Origin: Serripes groenlandicus
Lineage: Eukaryota; Mollusca; Bivalvia; Cardiida; Cardiidae
Length of the DNA: 64,000 nucleotides
NCBI GenBank assembly: GCA_031761405.1
Contig: JASEVX010000331.1
Coordinates: 119,309-183,308 of the forward strand
Direction: 5' to 3'
In this document: positions 12,401-23,059 of the stretch, one piece after another
Layout of the letters: each line of letters starts with the position of its first letter
Numbering within the stretch: the first letter of the stretch is position 1
Notes under the pieces: generated by a model
The model's database searches: none
What the model was told of the DNA's origin: nothing
Seen by the model: the letters and a program-made list of their open reading frames with translations, nothing else
Translations under genes and position numbers: made by a program

Positions 12401-13585
12401 AAGTGGTTGATCTACGATCTACGACCCAGGTTAGCCAATTCGCAATGTTATTTAAGTTGTTGAGCTACGATCTACGACCCAGGACAGCTAATTCGCAATG
12501 TGTTTGAAGTGGTTGAGCTACGATCTACGTCCCAGCTCAACCAATTTGCAATGTTTATGAAGTGGTTGACCTACGATCTACGACCCGGGTCAGCCAAATA
12601 GCAATGTTTTTAAGTGGTTGAGCTACGATCTACGATCCAGGTCAGCAAATTCTCAATGTTTTTCCATTGGTTGAGCTACGATCTTCGACCCAGCGCAACC
12701 AATTCTCAAAGTTTTTCTAGTGGTTGAGCTACGATCTACGACCCAGATCAACGAATTCGCAATGTTTTTGAAGTGGTTGAGCTGCGATCTACGACCCAGG
12801 TCAGGCAATTCGCAATGATTTTCCATTGGTTGAGCTACGATCTACGACCCAGCTCAACCAATTCGCAAAGTTTTTCGAGTGGTTGAGATACGATCTACGA
12901 CCCAGATCAAACAATTCGCAATATTTTTGAAGTTCTTGAGCTACGATCTACGACCCAGGTCAGCCAATTCGCAATGTATTTAAGTGGTTGAGCTACTATC
13001 TACGACCCAAGTCAGCTAATTCAGAATGTTTTTCCATTGGTTGAGCTACGATCTCCGACCCAGGTCAGCCAATTCAGAATGTTTTTCCATTGGTAGAGCT
13101 ACGATCTACGACCGAGGTCAGCCAATTCAGAATGTTTTTAAAGTGGTTGAGCTACGATCTACGACCTAGATCAGCCAGTTTGCAATGTCTTTCTAGTGGT
13201 TGAGCTACGATCTACGACCCAGATCAGCCAATTCGCAATGTTTTTAAGTGGTTGAGCTACGATCTACGACCCAGCTCAGCCAATTCAGAGAGTTTTTCCG
13301 TTGGTTGAGCTACGATCTACGACCCAGGTCAGCCAATTCAGAATGTTTTTCCATTGGTTGAGCTACGATCTACGACCCAGGTCAACCAAACAACTTTTTT
13401 TTTCAAGTGGTTGAGCTACGATCTACGACCCAGCTCAACCAATTCGCAATGTTTTTGAAGTGGTTGAGCTACGATCTACGACCAAGGTCAGCCAATTGAC
13501 AGTTTTTAAAGTGGTTGAGCTACGATCTACGACCCAGGTCAGCCAATTACATTTGTAAGTTGAGCTACGATCTACGATCTACGCG
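9421..13585. repeat. Minisatellite, ~80 units of ~51 bp
   Basis: Each unit is a conserved core, GGTTGAGCTACGATCTACGA plus CCCAG, then GTCAGCCAA or CTCAACCAA, then TTCGCAATG and a T-rich spacer of variable length. Many units carry AGCTCAACCA, the inverse of TGGTTGAGCT, so they can fold back on themselves. Multi-unit blocks are repeated: 9,680-9,810 recurs near 10,050-10,190, 9,860-10,025 recurs near 11,235-11,405, and 11,597-11,790 recurs near 13,128-13,290. The array therefore grew by block duplication. It ends in degenerate units near 13,560-13,585. No coding capacity is apparent. Confidence 0.93.
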
Positions 13586-13599
13586 CTAACTTCACACTA

Positions 13600-14983
13600 G
13601 GTCCTTTTCAAGCAATCTAGGACGCGAAAGTTGGTGTTTAAAGTTACCTCTAATTTCAACATAGCTCCGCAAGCAGTGGTGTCACGTGCCTGTCCCTTAA
13701 CATAAGGACAAGAAAGGAGAAATGGTTTCACATTTATCAACATTAAAATAAAACTTACCAAATATGTACACAAAACTTACTGTTTACCATTATTTCCAAA
13801 ACGTTAAATGTCACCATAGCGTTGGAGTGCTTACACTGGACATAAATACCTAGTGTACGGTTCATATGCATTAATGTTCTTTCCAAAACCAATTGTGTTA
13901 TAATTATTTCGGCCATAGGCCGATATTCAGGTTATATTTTACAAAGATCACCGGACCTCTCATGCTCAATAATAATAATAATACTTTCTATATGGACGCA
14001 AAATAGTGTATGTATGGTCTCTGTAAAATATAGCCTGACGAAGACCTTTGGCCGAAATATTTCTCAAAATAGTGATTATTTTGTGAAACATATATAAACC
14101 ACTTGTGTAAGGGTTGCGGGTAAGGATGCGATTTATCAATAAAAGTATTCTCATTTCCTACATTTCTTACACTTTTTACCCTGATGGATTGAAATGTTAA
14201 AAGCAATTTCTTAGTTGTTTTTTTGTAATCACAAAACATCAATCTCCCAGATATTAATATATGATATTATTACGAGAACCCACCTCAAATTCATGAACAC
14301 TACAGTTTTGCTGCATTTCATGACAAAAACCCTTCTATTTGTTAATGAAAATAAGGATCCTCTGTTGTCATGGCAACTAAGAATCACTGGGGAGAAAGGA
14401 ATATATTCCCCATATTGTTTAATGAAACTCTATAAATGGTGAAAGTTTCAGGCAAATCGAAGACTATGCGTACCAGGGTCCCTATATAAACAGGTTGATG
14501 ATTACAGAGAATTGCTCTTAATGATAGGCATTGGCTCCGATATAAGTGTGGTAAATAAAGAGATATTAATTTTGTGTGTAACCTTTCTTTTTTTCTTTTC
14601 TTTGTTTATCATAGTGTTCATCTTTGTAAGATCTTCATATGTTGGAGGAAATAAAGATTATATGGTCTGTTGTAGTCTTACCCAGAAATGACCTGTATAT
14701 TTTTACGAGCAAGCTATATTTATAAACTATAGTTCTCAGCCTCCTACCTGCACTGTATGCCGCAACATGGGAAAAGTTAAAAACAATCTAGAAACCAGCC
14801 GTTTTGTGCTGATTGGAGTCATGTGGGAAATGTCAACAGGGTCGATAAAGTCTGAAGTCGTTGCCTTCTTACTAAACAGCTCTAGACGTAACAAGAAGTG
14901 TGGTCCAACTCGTTTCACACAGATATACTGTTCCATTATTCATATACGATGGTACTACTAGACTCTGTTTTGCACGTGCATTT
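13600..14983. repeat. Segmental duplication, copy A (of three)
   Basis: Nearly the same sequence recurs at 36,613-37,995 and, without its first ~200 bp, at 40,030-41,200. Shared landmarks are TTTTCAAGCAATCT..GGACGCGAAAG, GACGAAGACCTTTGGCCGAAA and GCCGCAACATGGGAAAAGTT. Copy A has about 100 bp (near 13,800-13,890) missing from 36.8 kb. Short frames such as 14,767-14,961 are repeated in the other copies but have no recognisable product. Probably an old non-autonomous element. Confidence 0.8.
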
Positions 14984-14999
14984 TTGCGAAAATAGTCGG

Positions 15000-15435
15000 G
15001 TACCTGCTAGCACTGTCGAGCACTTCCCTACACTTCTCTATACTTTCGGGGGAAGATCTGGCGCGATCGCCTTAGTCCTCCGAGTGTCGGGTACCGAAAA
15101 AGTGATCGGCTACTGTTTTTAAACATGTTAAAAAACAGTAGCCGATTAAAAACCGTCGGCCCGTGTTCGTTTTGGTCGTCCGATGGTCCCCTAAAGATCC
15201 CCTTGTCTCGCCCGCCCTCTGGAGCTTTCGTATATCCTATGCCGCTCTCTACCAAGGGTCGTACATTTGCCGTGTACCTGCGGGTACTCTTTCACATGGT
15301 CCATTGGTCGAGACTCAATCGGGTCATAAACGTGGACAATTGGTGGCGATTCAGGACGACAATCGGGCCGATCAAAACAATTGATTCATCGGGGACAATC
15401 TGGTCCATATCGGGCCGTTTGGAAAAAACAATCCT
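15000..15435. other. GC-richer non-coding stretch with a perfect hairpin
   Basis: A 16-bp perfect inverted repeat (ATCGGCTACTGTTTTT) occupies 15105-15120 and 15131-15146 with a 10-nt loop. Overlapping frames on both strands (15,125-15,565) resemble no known protein. Absent from the second copy of the flanking duplication, so this lies just outside its left edge. Confidence 0.45.
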
Positions 15436-15471
15436 TGGTCCACAATGTTGGTTTTCTTGTGGAACGGCTCA
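15436..15471. repeat. TGAGCCGTCCC MITE, right end only
   Basis: GTCCACAATGTTGGTTTTC and GGAACGGCTCA are the right end of the family. The left part is missing, and the segmental duplication shared with 49.85 kb starts here. Confidence 0.75.
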
Positions 15472-15596
15472 TTTCTTCTCTAATCACAAACGTTCCGATG
15501 TTCGGTTGGCTAACAGGTTTTCTTTGTCTTGCGTGATTTACCGTTATCTTATCATAAGGAAATGAAAACTTCGGACATAATATTGCAATTATGTCC

Positions 15597-15830
15597 CTAA
15601 CCCTTTCCCACATACAAGAAATCTGTAGCCAGACGACTTCGAAAACATTGTACCAGAAAAATGCGAGAATGCTTCATAAATGAGAGTTTAATTATGGAAT
15701 AGAGAATTGAAAACATTGCGGCAAGTTGAGAAATTGCTCATCATAAGCAATTTCTCCATTTGCCACAATGTTTTTAAAAGCCGTCTGCTGCAGAGTCGTC
15801 GGAAAGCGTCTGTATGTGGGAAAGCGTTAA
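15597..15830. repeat. TTAA-type MITE
   Basis: Ends CCCTTTCCCACATACAAG and TGTATGTGGGAAAGCG, flanked by CTAA and TTAA. It has an internal hairpin GAGAAATTGCTCATCATAAGCAATTTCTC. Orthologous within the duplication to 50,015-50,244. Confidence 0.85.
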
Positions 15831-15904
15831 ACATAGTAGAATTGCCGCAAAGTAAGCTATAAGAGATATGCGTCGATTTCTGATCAAGGCGGGTCTGGGG
15901 ATTT

Positions 15905-16136
15905 GAGGTCTCTCTCCCGCGTACAGATGTATTTTAACAAATATGCAGCAGACGAACTAAGAAACTATTGTGGAAAACGGAGAGATTTCTTATAAAAAGC
16001 AATTTCTCGATTTCCTACAATGTTTTTAACTCTTTTCGATGAATCATACTTTTATTTTAACATATTTTCCATATTTTTGGCTACATTCTTTCGAAGTCGT
16101 CAGCTGCAAAAAATGATGTATGTGGTAAAGGGTTAA
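15905..16136. repeat. TTAA-type MITE, diverged
   Basis: Landmarks GCAGCAGACGAACTAAGAAA, a hairpin around AGAGATTTCTTATAAAAAGC, and right end GTATGTGGTAAAGGGTTAA. The left end is poorly kept (CTCTCTCCCGCGTACAGA). Confidence 0.65.
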
Positions 16137-16140
16137 TGAC

Positions 16141-16192
16141 TCCCGGATACTCCCGGATACTCCCGGATACTACCGGATACTCCCGGATACAC
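16141..16192. repeat. 10-bp tandem repeat (TCCCGGATAC)5
   Basis: Five copies of TCCCGGATAC, one with an A substitution, next to the right end of the preceding MITE. The duplicate at 50,553-50,600 has four, one altered. Confidence 0.9.
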
Positions 16193-16306
16193 AGACTCAC
16201 ACGAGTCTTCACTGTACGCAGTGGTTGGTGGGTGGTAATGGCTGCTCTCCCTGGCTCTCAGGGTTGCGGGATTAGCCAGGTTCGTAGCTTTGCAATAATC
16301 AATGTG

Positions 16307-16535
16307 TAGGCCGTCTCGTGAGAAATCAACATTGTGGTCTCTGCGTAAAGTATCGCCTGGGATCAGCCTAAGCATGCCACACAGGCCTACCCGGATAGAC
16401 ATGTTTCGCCTCCTGTGGATTTCCTGTTTCAGGAATAACTACTCTATACATCTGTCCCTTTAAGACGGAATGTGTCGGCCGGATCAGTCCGCGCGGACAG
16501 CGCAGGCTGATCTGGTCGATACATTACGCAGATGA
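16307..16535. repeat. TGAGCCGTCCC MITE, right end lost
   Basis: Left end GGCCGTCTCGTGAGAAATC, the core CGCCTCCTGTGGATTTCCTG, AGACGGAATGTGTCGG and GGTCGATACATTACGCAGA. The terminal GACGGCTCA is missing. Confidence 0.75.
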
Positions 16536-16569
16536 GTAGGCACGTGCCTACAGTGCTTAAAGGGAGCTA

Positions 16570-16690
16570 CGCCCCTGTTAGCGTTACGACTGACCGACAA
16601 GTTTTAGGATAAATGGACCAGTAGAACTGGTAAATTACCCAGGAAACGCCATGATATAACTGAAACATTGTCGAAAGTGGTGTAAAACAC
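16570..16690 (+). repeat. SINE tail fragment
   Basis: GTTACGACTGACCGACAAG, GTAAATTACCCAGGAAACG and TGATATAACTGAAACATTG, then a short AT-rich tail (AACACCAAACGATCAAATCA). This is the 3' half of the SINE family seen elsewhere in the window. Confidence 0.7.
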
Positions 16691-16784
16691 CAAACGATCA
16701 AATCAATCACTGTTCGCAGATGAAATGAGACCCCAAATCTCGCTATGCGCAGCTCAAATAGTTGTCTGATAAAGACGACTCCAG

Positions 16785-16985
16785 TCGACACTACAGCAGA
16801 CGACCGTAAGTGATATTACAAGAAAGGAAAGTGTTGTCTCATTGAACTTTTAAAAAAACATTGTGGTAAAAGAAGTAATTTACTCAATAATGTTTTATTC
16901 AATAGCTTAAAGTTAAACCTTCATTAAACAGAAGTTGTCAATGCATTTACACAGATTCCTTTTCATAATCGTCTGCTGCAGACGT
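16785..16985. repeat. TTAA-type MITE, partial
   Basis: CAGCAGACGACCGTAAG at the left, ACATTGTGGTAAAAGAAGTAA and ATAATCGTCTGCTGCAGACG at the right; termini are missing. Confidence 0.6.
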
Positions 16986-17318
16986 GTTTAAACGAGGACA
17001 AGTAAATGGTTTATTTCAGTTATCTCTCTGTTCCAGGTATAAACAAACAGCAACAACAACAACAACATATGTATTCTGGATTAAATTTAGAACTGACAGT
17101 ACTGATATATATATATTTTTTTTAAAAAGAAAGCATAAGATTACACGAACAATGAAACAGCCATTCTTTTTATAAATCATTTTCTAACAATCTATTTTCA
17201 GAATTGTGGTGCATGTATGGTAACACAAAAGAGTGTGCAACGAATCTACAGAGAAAGTGGAGATAAAAAATATCGCGATTAGAAAATAGTATCATTAAAC
17301 CGGACCGTCACTTTGGAG

Positions 17319-17376
17319 ATGGGACAGTTGTTGACCAAGCTATTCCGACACAGGGACATCAAAATCCTTCTTCTAG
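17319..17376 (+). CDS. ARF-like GTPase exon 1
   Basis: Encodes residues 1-19 and the first base of Gly20. It starts at the only Met in frame before the P-loop and ends CTTCTAG with donor GTAAAT. The N-terminal helix is shorter than in ARF1. Confidence 0.9.
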
Positions 17377-20300
17377 GTAAATATAACATTTCTTAGATAT
17401 ACTATTAATCCGAGGACTAGATAAAGGGAGTAAACTTGTCTTTTTCCACAATATCACTCTTAAAACTCAATAATCTTTTGAGTACCCACAACATAGTGTT
17501 TGAGTGTCAAATAGGGATTTTAGAACATAAAAAACGCCCATTATCTAGAGCTCTGAATACACGTAAACAGACTACCCGAATTTCAGAAATGATTTATCAA
17601 ACGTGTATTCGTCGAGTCGCTATAGCTCAGGTCGTTACGACGTAGACTAACCATCAGGGGGTCGTGAGTTTGAACCCCTGCTCGGGCATTCGTTCTTTCC
17701 GATGATGGACACATGTCATTGTGTCTCGCGCCATTCGTCTTAAACCACAAATTGGCTAAATGGTACATGTGGGAAAGTAGCCAGTTGCAGAATGCTGTGT
17801 AGAGTATTTGTGTCAGAGAGCCATGAAGTACATATTAAAAGGGGAATTGGTCACCGCTATAAAACTGAAATAACGTAAAACTCAAATCAATTGCATATCT
17901 GTGTATTTGACACAGAAGACTTTTGAAAACACTGTGACGAAATGAGAATGAGTGTTTTTTTACTTTTGCCACAACATGATCAACTCTATTAGATATGTAT
18001 AGTTTCATTTATAAAACGTGTCCACATTTTTGCCTAGATGTTTTTAAAGTCGTCTGTCAATAATGTGGGAAAGGGTATATGATATTTTACACGTAGAAAT
18101 TCCGTTCCACTCTGAAAGGTATATGGAGAGGGGATTTCCGTTTAACCCTTTCCCACGTACAACAAATCTACAGCCGACGAATTTAAAAATATCTAGGCAA
18201 AAACACAGAACATATCTATAAATGAAGGTATAAATGCCTAAAAAAGTTGTAAACATTGTTGCAAATGGAGAAATGAGCAATTTCGCCTTTTGCCACAATG
18301 TTTTCATGAGTCGTCTGCTGCAAAGGCGTCAATAAGCGTCTGTATTTGGGAAAGAGATAAGGAAACAACACAAATGGCCTGAGTTGAGATAAGTAACCAC
18401 TGCTTTTATCTTTAAACACTCACAACACAATTTTCGCATATGACTTTGGAAAACATTTAGGAAGAGATTTGGAATCTGTCTAAATGAAAGAACACGTATT
18501 GAATAAAGTTGAAAACATTGTCACAAAAGAAGAAATTGTTCATTATAAGCAATTTCTCCTTTTGTCATAATGTTATTAAGAGTCGTCTGCAGCTAAATAA
18601 TTGCACTCCTAACCTCATATTGGATCGATCCGTTATCGTGGCGGTCATGTCGGAGTGCCCTGGGGCAAGGAACATGTTCTAGCTTAGTACTGGATTGTCA
18701 CACAGAGATCAACGAATGGTGTACTTTCGACGTGATATATATGCAATAATATTGAAAAAAACACAAAAAAACGCTTTCGCATGACAACATTGTAAAAATA
18801 ATTCGTACTTAATTCGGTAGAACATTTTTTGTCATAGTAATTTTTCCACAGGTTTTCCGGGTGTTTACACGCTTAGAATTGCGAACAGGAAAGATCCTGA
18901 TCAGTCTTGTCTGGTCGCCATATCATGAGGGTGTTGGCTTTTCTATGACATTGCGAAAACCACTCCATAATGTGTTGAAATCGAACACGTTTCTCTTATG
19001 ACTCAATACTTCTGTTCAAGACTGTAACTTCGAGATTCACTTACACATACAACAAACCTGCAGCAGACGAATTTGAAAACATATCTGAAAACATAAAAAA
19101 CATTTGGAAACTCCCTTTAAATGAAAGTACAATAATTGAATAGAGTAAAAAAAAAACATGGTAACACGAGCCGAAATTGCTCGTTTTGACTATATTTAAA
19201 AAATGTTTCTATATTTTTGACTAAATTTTTCCAAAGACTTCTGCTGCAGATTTTGCTGTATGTGTTAGGCAATAAATGCCTACTATTATTAAATCAGAAA
19301 ACATTCAACATAAGGATATCTTATTGTATCGACTTTAACCGTTTCTCAACATACATTAATGTTAACCGTTTCCCAACATACATCAAATCTGCAGCAGATG
19401 ACTTTGGAAACACGTATCTAAAAATATGGATAACACTCCCTGTTAATGAAATCATGAAGGGACATCTACTGTAGATTTGTCAAAATGCTTCTGCAATGTG
19501 GAAAGAGTTAAACATATGGTATAAATGTGCATTTGCGTATTACGAAAGTCTGGCATCACTCGGGTCTTTTGTCAGTGGTTAGATAATACTCCCGTAACAA
19601 TCTGACCTAAGCACGACTCTAACCTTCGACTTAAAGACCGAATGTAAAAACGTAAATGCTGACTTATTCAACCAGTATCATATTTTATGCACACCAAATA
19701 ACACAAATTCCCACGCTCGTTATAAATAGGACCAATAAAATCACAAGTGAATTTAACAAGAATTATCAGTTAACGTGATAAGCCCTGTTGGGTTTTAAGA
19801 TAATAATAATGTTTAAATGATCGTTAGTGATAATTTCAAGGGGATGTAAATATTTATAAACCTCTCTAGCAGTACAACAGAACTGCATGCAATTTGTATG
19901 ACAGAAAGTGATTGCGTAAATCAAAGTACTGGGCGTACTGTCAACTTACAAGCCGAACCTTTACGTGCACACTCTTTTTGCCCCGTTAGCGACGCGGGTT
20001 TTCAATCCAGGGGTTGTGAGTTTGAACCCTATCCCACCAACGTTCTTTTCGACGTTTTGAGAAAAGTCACTGTGACCAGCGTCATTCGTCTTTCACCAAT
20101 GGGCTAACAGTCTATGTGGAAAAGGAGCCAGTTGCTGGCAACGTATGTTGTTTGGAGTATTGGTGTGAGAACACCAGGAAACCCATGGGTGGTGAACTGG
20201 CCGCCATGATACAAAAATGTATGACTGAAATGTTTGATATGGCGTTAAACCCCAATCAATCAGTTTTGAAATTTCCCTCCATATTGTCAGTGATTTATTG

Positions 20301-23003
20301 AGAAATTATACTGATGTATATCCTGATAAACTATCCGTTTAAAAATAAAAAATAAATAAAATGGTTTTATAAAGTGATACTGTTTACTGTTTAGTCTGTA
20401 TTACAGCTGTCAGTCAGTTACAAAGTGCAATAAACATGTCAATAGTTTATGTATGTCTGCAGTTACACTATATGTCCATTTGTGAACTAGTAAATCGAAG
20501 TTGGACAGTCGAGCATGGGCGAAAAGTTAATTGACCCTGGAATCAAGAGTATGTTTTTCGGACCTCAGCACTCAAAACAATGTAGACATGGTTCACTGTG
20601 AATGCTCATAAAGATGTTTGATAGTAACCGGTTAACCTACCTCTGCGGAGAAATGTATTTTATATAAGATAGCGAACATAGCGCGACTTGATCACGAGAA
20701 TGCTCATGAAGGTACCGTACCGTATGTACCGATTTTCAAGAGTAGTGACACGAATTATGTTTTCAGGCTTCCACAATCAGTTAATGTTCACAATGACAAA
20801 TACAATCCTGAAATAATCAGAGACTCGAATAAAGGTTACGGTGTACGGCTGGATCTACAATGTTTCGTAAAAAAAACAAGGCCCATTGTCTTGGCAAGAT
20901 CATTGAGCCTCGCCATGCGACAATGGATGTGTATGAGGTCTTAACATACAACCATAGTACAGCAGACGACATTCAAAACATCGAAATTAAACTATAGATA
21001 ATCTCTACAATTGTAAGAATAATTATTGATTAGGGTTTTTAACCTGGTTGCCTATAATGATGATTATAAATAACCGGAAAGATCTATATCTATAGCATAG
21101 TTATGTATATATGTTACTTGTTTATTTATATAAATACAGTCAAGCCTGTGCTAAAGATCACCTTTGTTAAGCAATTCACTGTCTATAGCAATTTCATATT
21201 TTTAATTTCCTAATTTCTTAATTACTGCCTAAAGGACCTTATAATTAAAGACCTCATATCGAGGGCTTGGCGTGAAACGGTTGTAACTAAAATCGGTAAT
21301 TTTTTAACAAAGTTAATCACCTCGCCATAAAGTTTTTATAAGCGTTAAATCATTTTTCTTGGTAAACAATGGAAATTTCGTTTTTTAATTTTAATTTGCA
21401 TTGTTTACAAAGGGAGCAAAATTGCCCCTAGATCAGGGTTTTCAAAATAAGTTTTTAATAAAAACTGTTTCACGCCAAGCCATCAATGTGATCAAAGATC
21501 ATATTGTTCTCTTCACATGGGTGGTCTTTAAACACTGGACTGTATACCCTTGTGTTACCCTGTTTTCAATAGTTGTGTGCTGCAGTTGCGTCAACATGCG
21601 TATGCATGTTTAAAAAGACGATTCAGATCGGACTACAAGCTTGCACGATGCACATGCGCCTGTAACGAATATATGGACACTTTGCGGACACTTATATACC
21701 TTGTTGGCGAACGGCGAATCCCTGATCTATACATAAACACGAAGATCGATTCTCACATGGCTCGGTCCAAACGTGCATTCTTTGATAATGTATCATTGCA
21801 TACGTAAAACACCAATTTTAACCCTTAACATTTTATTAAATTTCATAGTCTTTTGCTCATAATGTAAAACATTGAGTAATTCATATGTTATAAAGAGTGC
21901 AATGAACTTCGCATAAACGAACATAAATACATAAGTAGGGTTGTCCGTTTGATTTGGTTTATGTTTATGTGATTTTTAATTTTGTCTTCAAAGATATTTC
22001 AGCTATATCACGACAGACCGTTCACTTAACGTGTATGCTCTACTTATCTCGCACCTGCGTTCCACACCTAACTCTTCCCGCGTGAAAACCAACATTGTGA
22101 ACTCAGTGTGCGTTAGTATCGACCCGGATCAGCCTAAACATGCCGCGCAGGCTTACCTGGATAGACACTTTTCGCCTCCTGTGGATTTTCTGTTTCAGGA
22201 ATCATTACTCTATACCTCTAGCCCCCCCCCCCCCCCCCCCCCCTGAGACGAGACGGAATGTGTAGGCACCGGTCAGTCTGCGTGGACTGCGCAGGCTGAT
22301 CTGGGTCGATATATTACGCAGAGGCCATAATGTTGGTTTTCTCGCGGGACAGCTCACATTACTCTTCCCAGGTTACTGACTACCTTCCCACTTAGACTAT
22401 TTAGCGGAATGAATTTTGCCAATCATCAGAAATAATAAGTGACTGCTGATCCGAGGTACGAGATAACGACCCCTTGAATGGTAGTTCTCGTTATTAACGA
22501 CTTGGCTTCAATGATTAAAACAATGGAAACAAATTATGAACATAATTATATCATCAAGCCATGTATTAGCAGAAGATGAATGTTATTGCACGTTAACTGT
22601 ATATTTTACTCTGTTCGTAGTAGACGGCTTAAACATATCTTGGCGAACACCGTAGATAAAGATCTTGATCTCCATTGATCACGACTCGACTATCAGAATA
22701 TATCAAACACTACGATATGCATATGTCTTATTGCAAGTCAATGGTTGTGATCTCAGCGATAAGGCTTCAATAGAAGTCTCTATTCCTTCATGATATATTC
22801 GAGTTATTTTTTTCAATAATGGACGATTTCGATAATAGTTATTGATAGTGTTGTTGAAATGTTCTTTGTTTGTTTCCTTTTTATGAAGCGTGAGTCATAA
22901 TTACATGAATGCATATTAGGTTTTAATCTGTCTATGTAGTATCATTATTATCATTATCATCATCATCAACATCATTTTCATTATCATCATGATCATGATC
23001 ATG

Positions 23004-23059
<56 letters not shown>

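Larger units (their letters stand above)
15437..18595. repeat. Segmental duplication containing first exon, copy 1
   Basis: Collinear with 49,850-53,505. It includes two TTAA MITEs, a TGAGCCGTCCC MITE, a SINE tail, the GTPase first exon, a hairpin MITE, a tRNA-like SINE and more MITEs in the same order. Relative to copy 2 it lacks about 130 bp and about 270 bp just upstream of the exon, a 46-bp repeat in the SINE tail and one arm of the hairpin MITE. Both edges fall inside MITEs. Confidence 0.9.

Noticed and set aside
9421..13585. A CRISPR array
   Set aside because: Units are ~51 bp with a degenerate T-rich spacer that is itself repetitive, not unique spacers; the genome is eukaryotic.
14736..14961. 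A conserved small protein because the same frame recurs at 37,722-37,982
   Set aside because: The conservation is that of the whole segmental duplication and includes non-coding parts; copy C at 41.0 kb breaks the frame, and no family is recognised.
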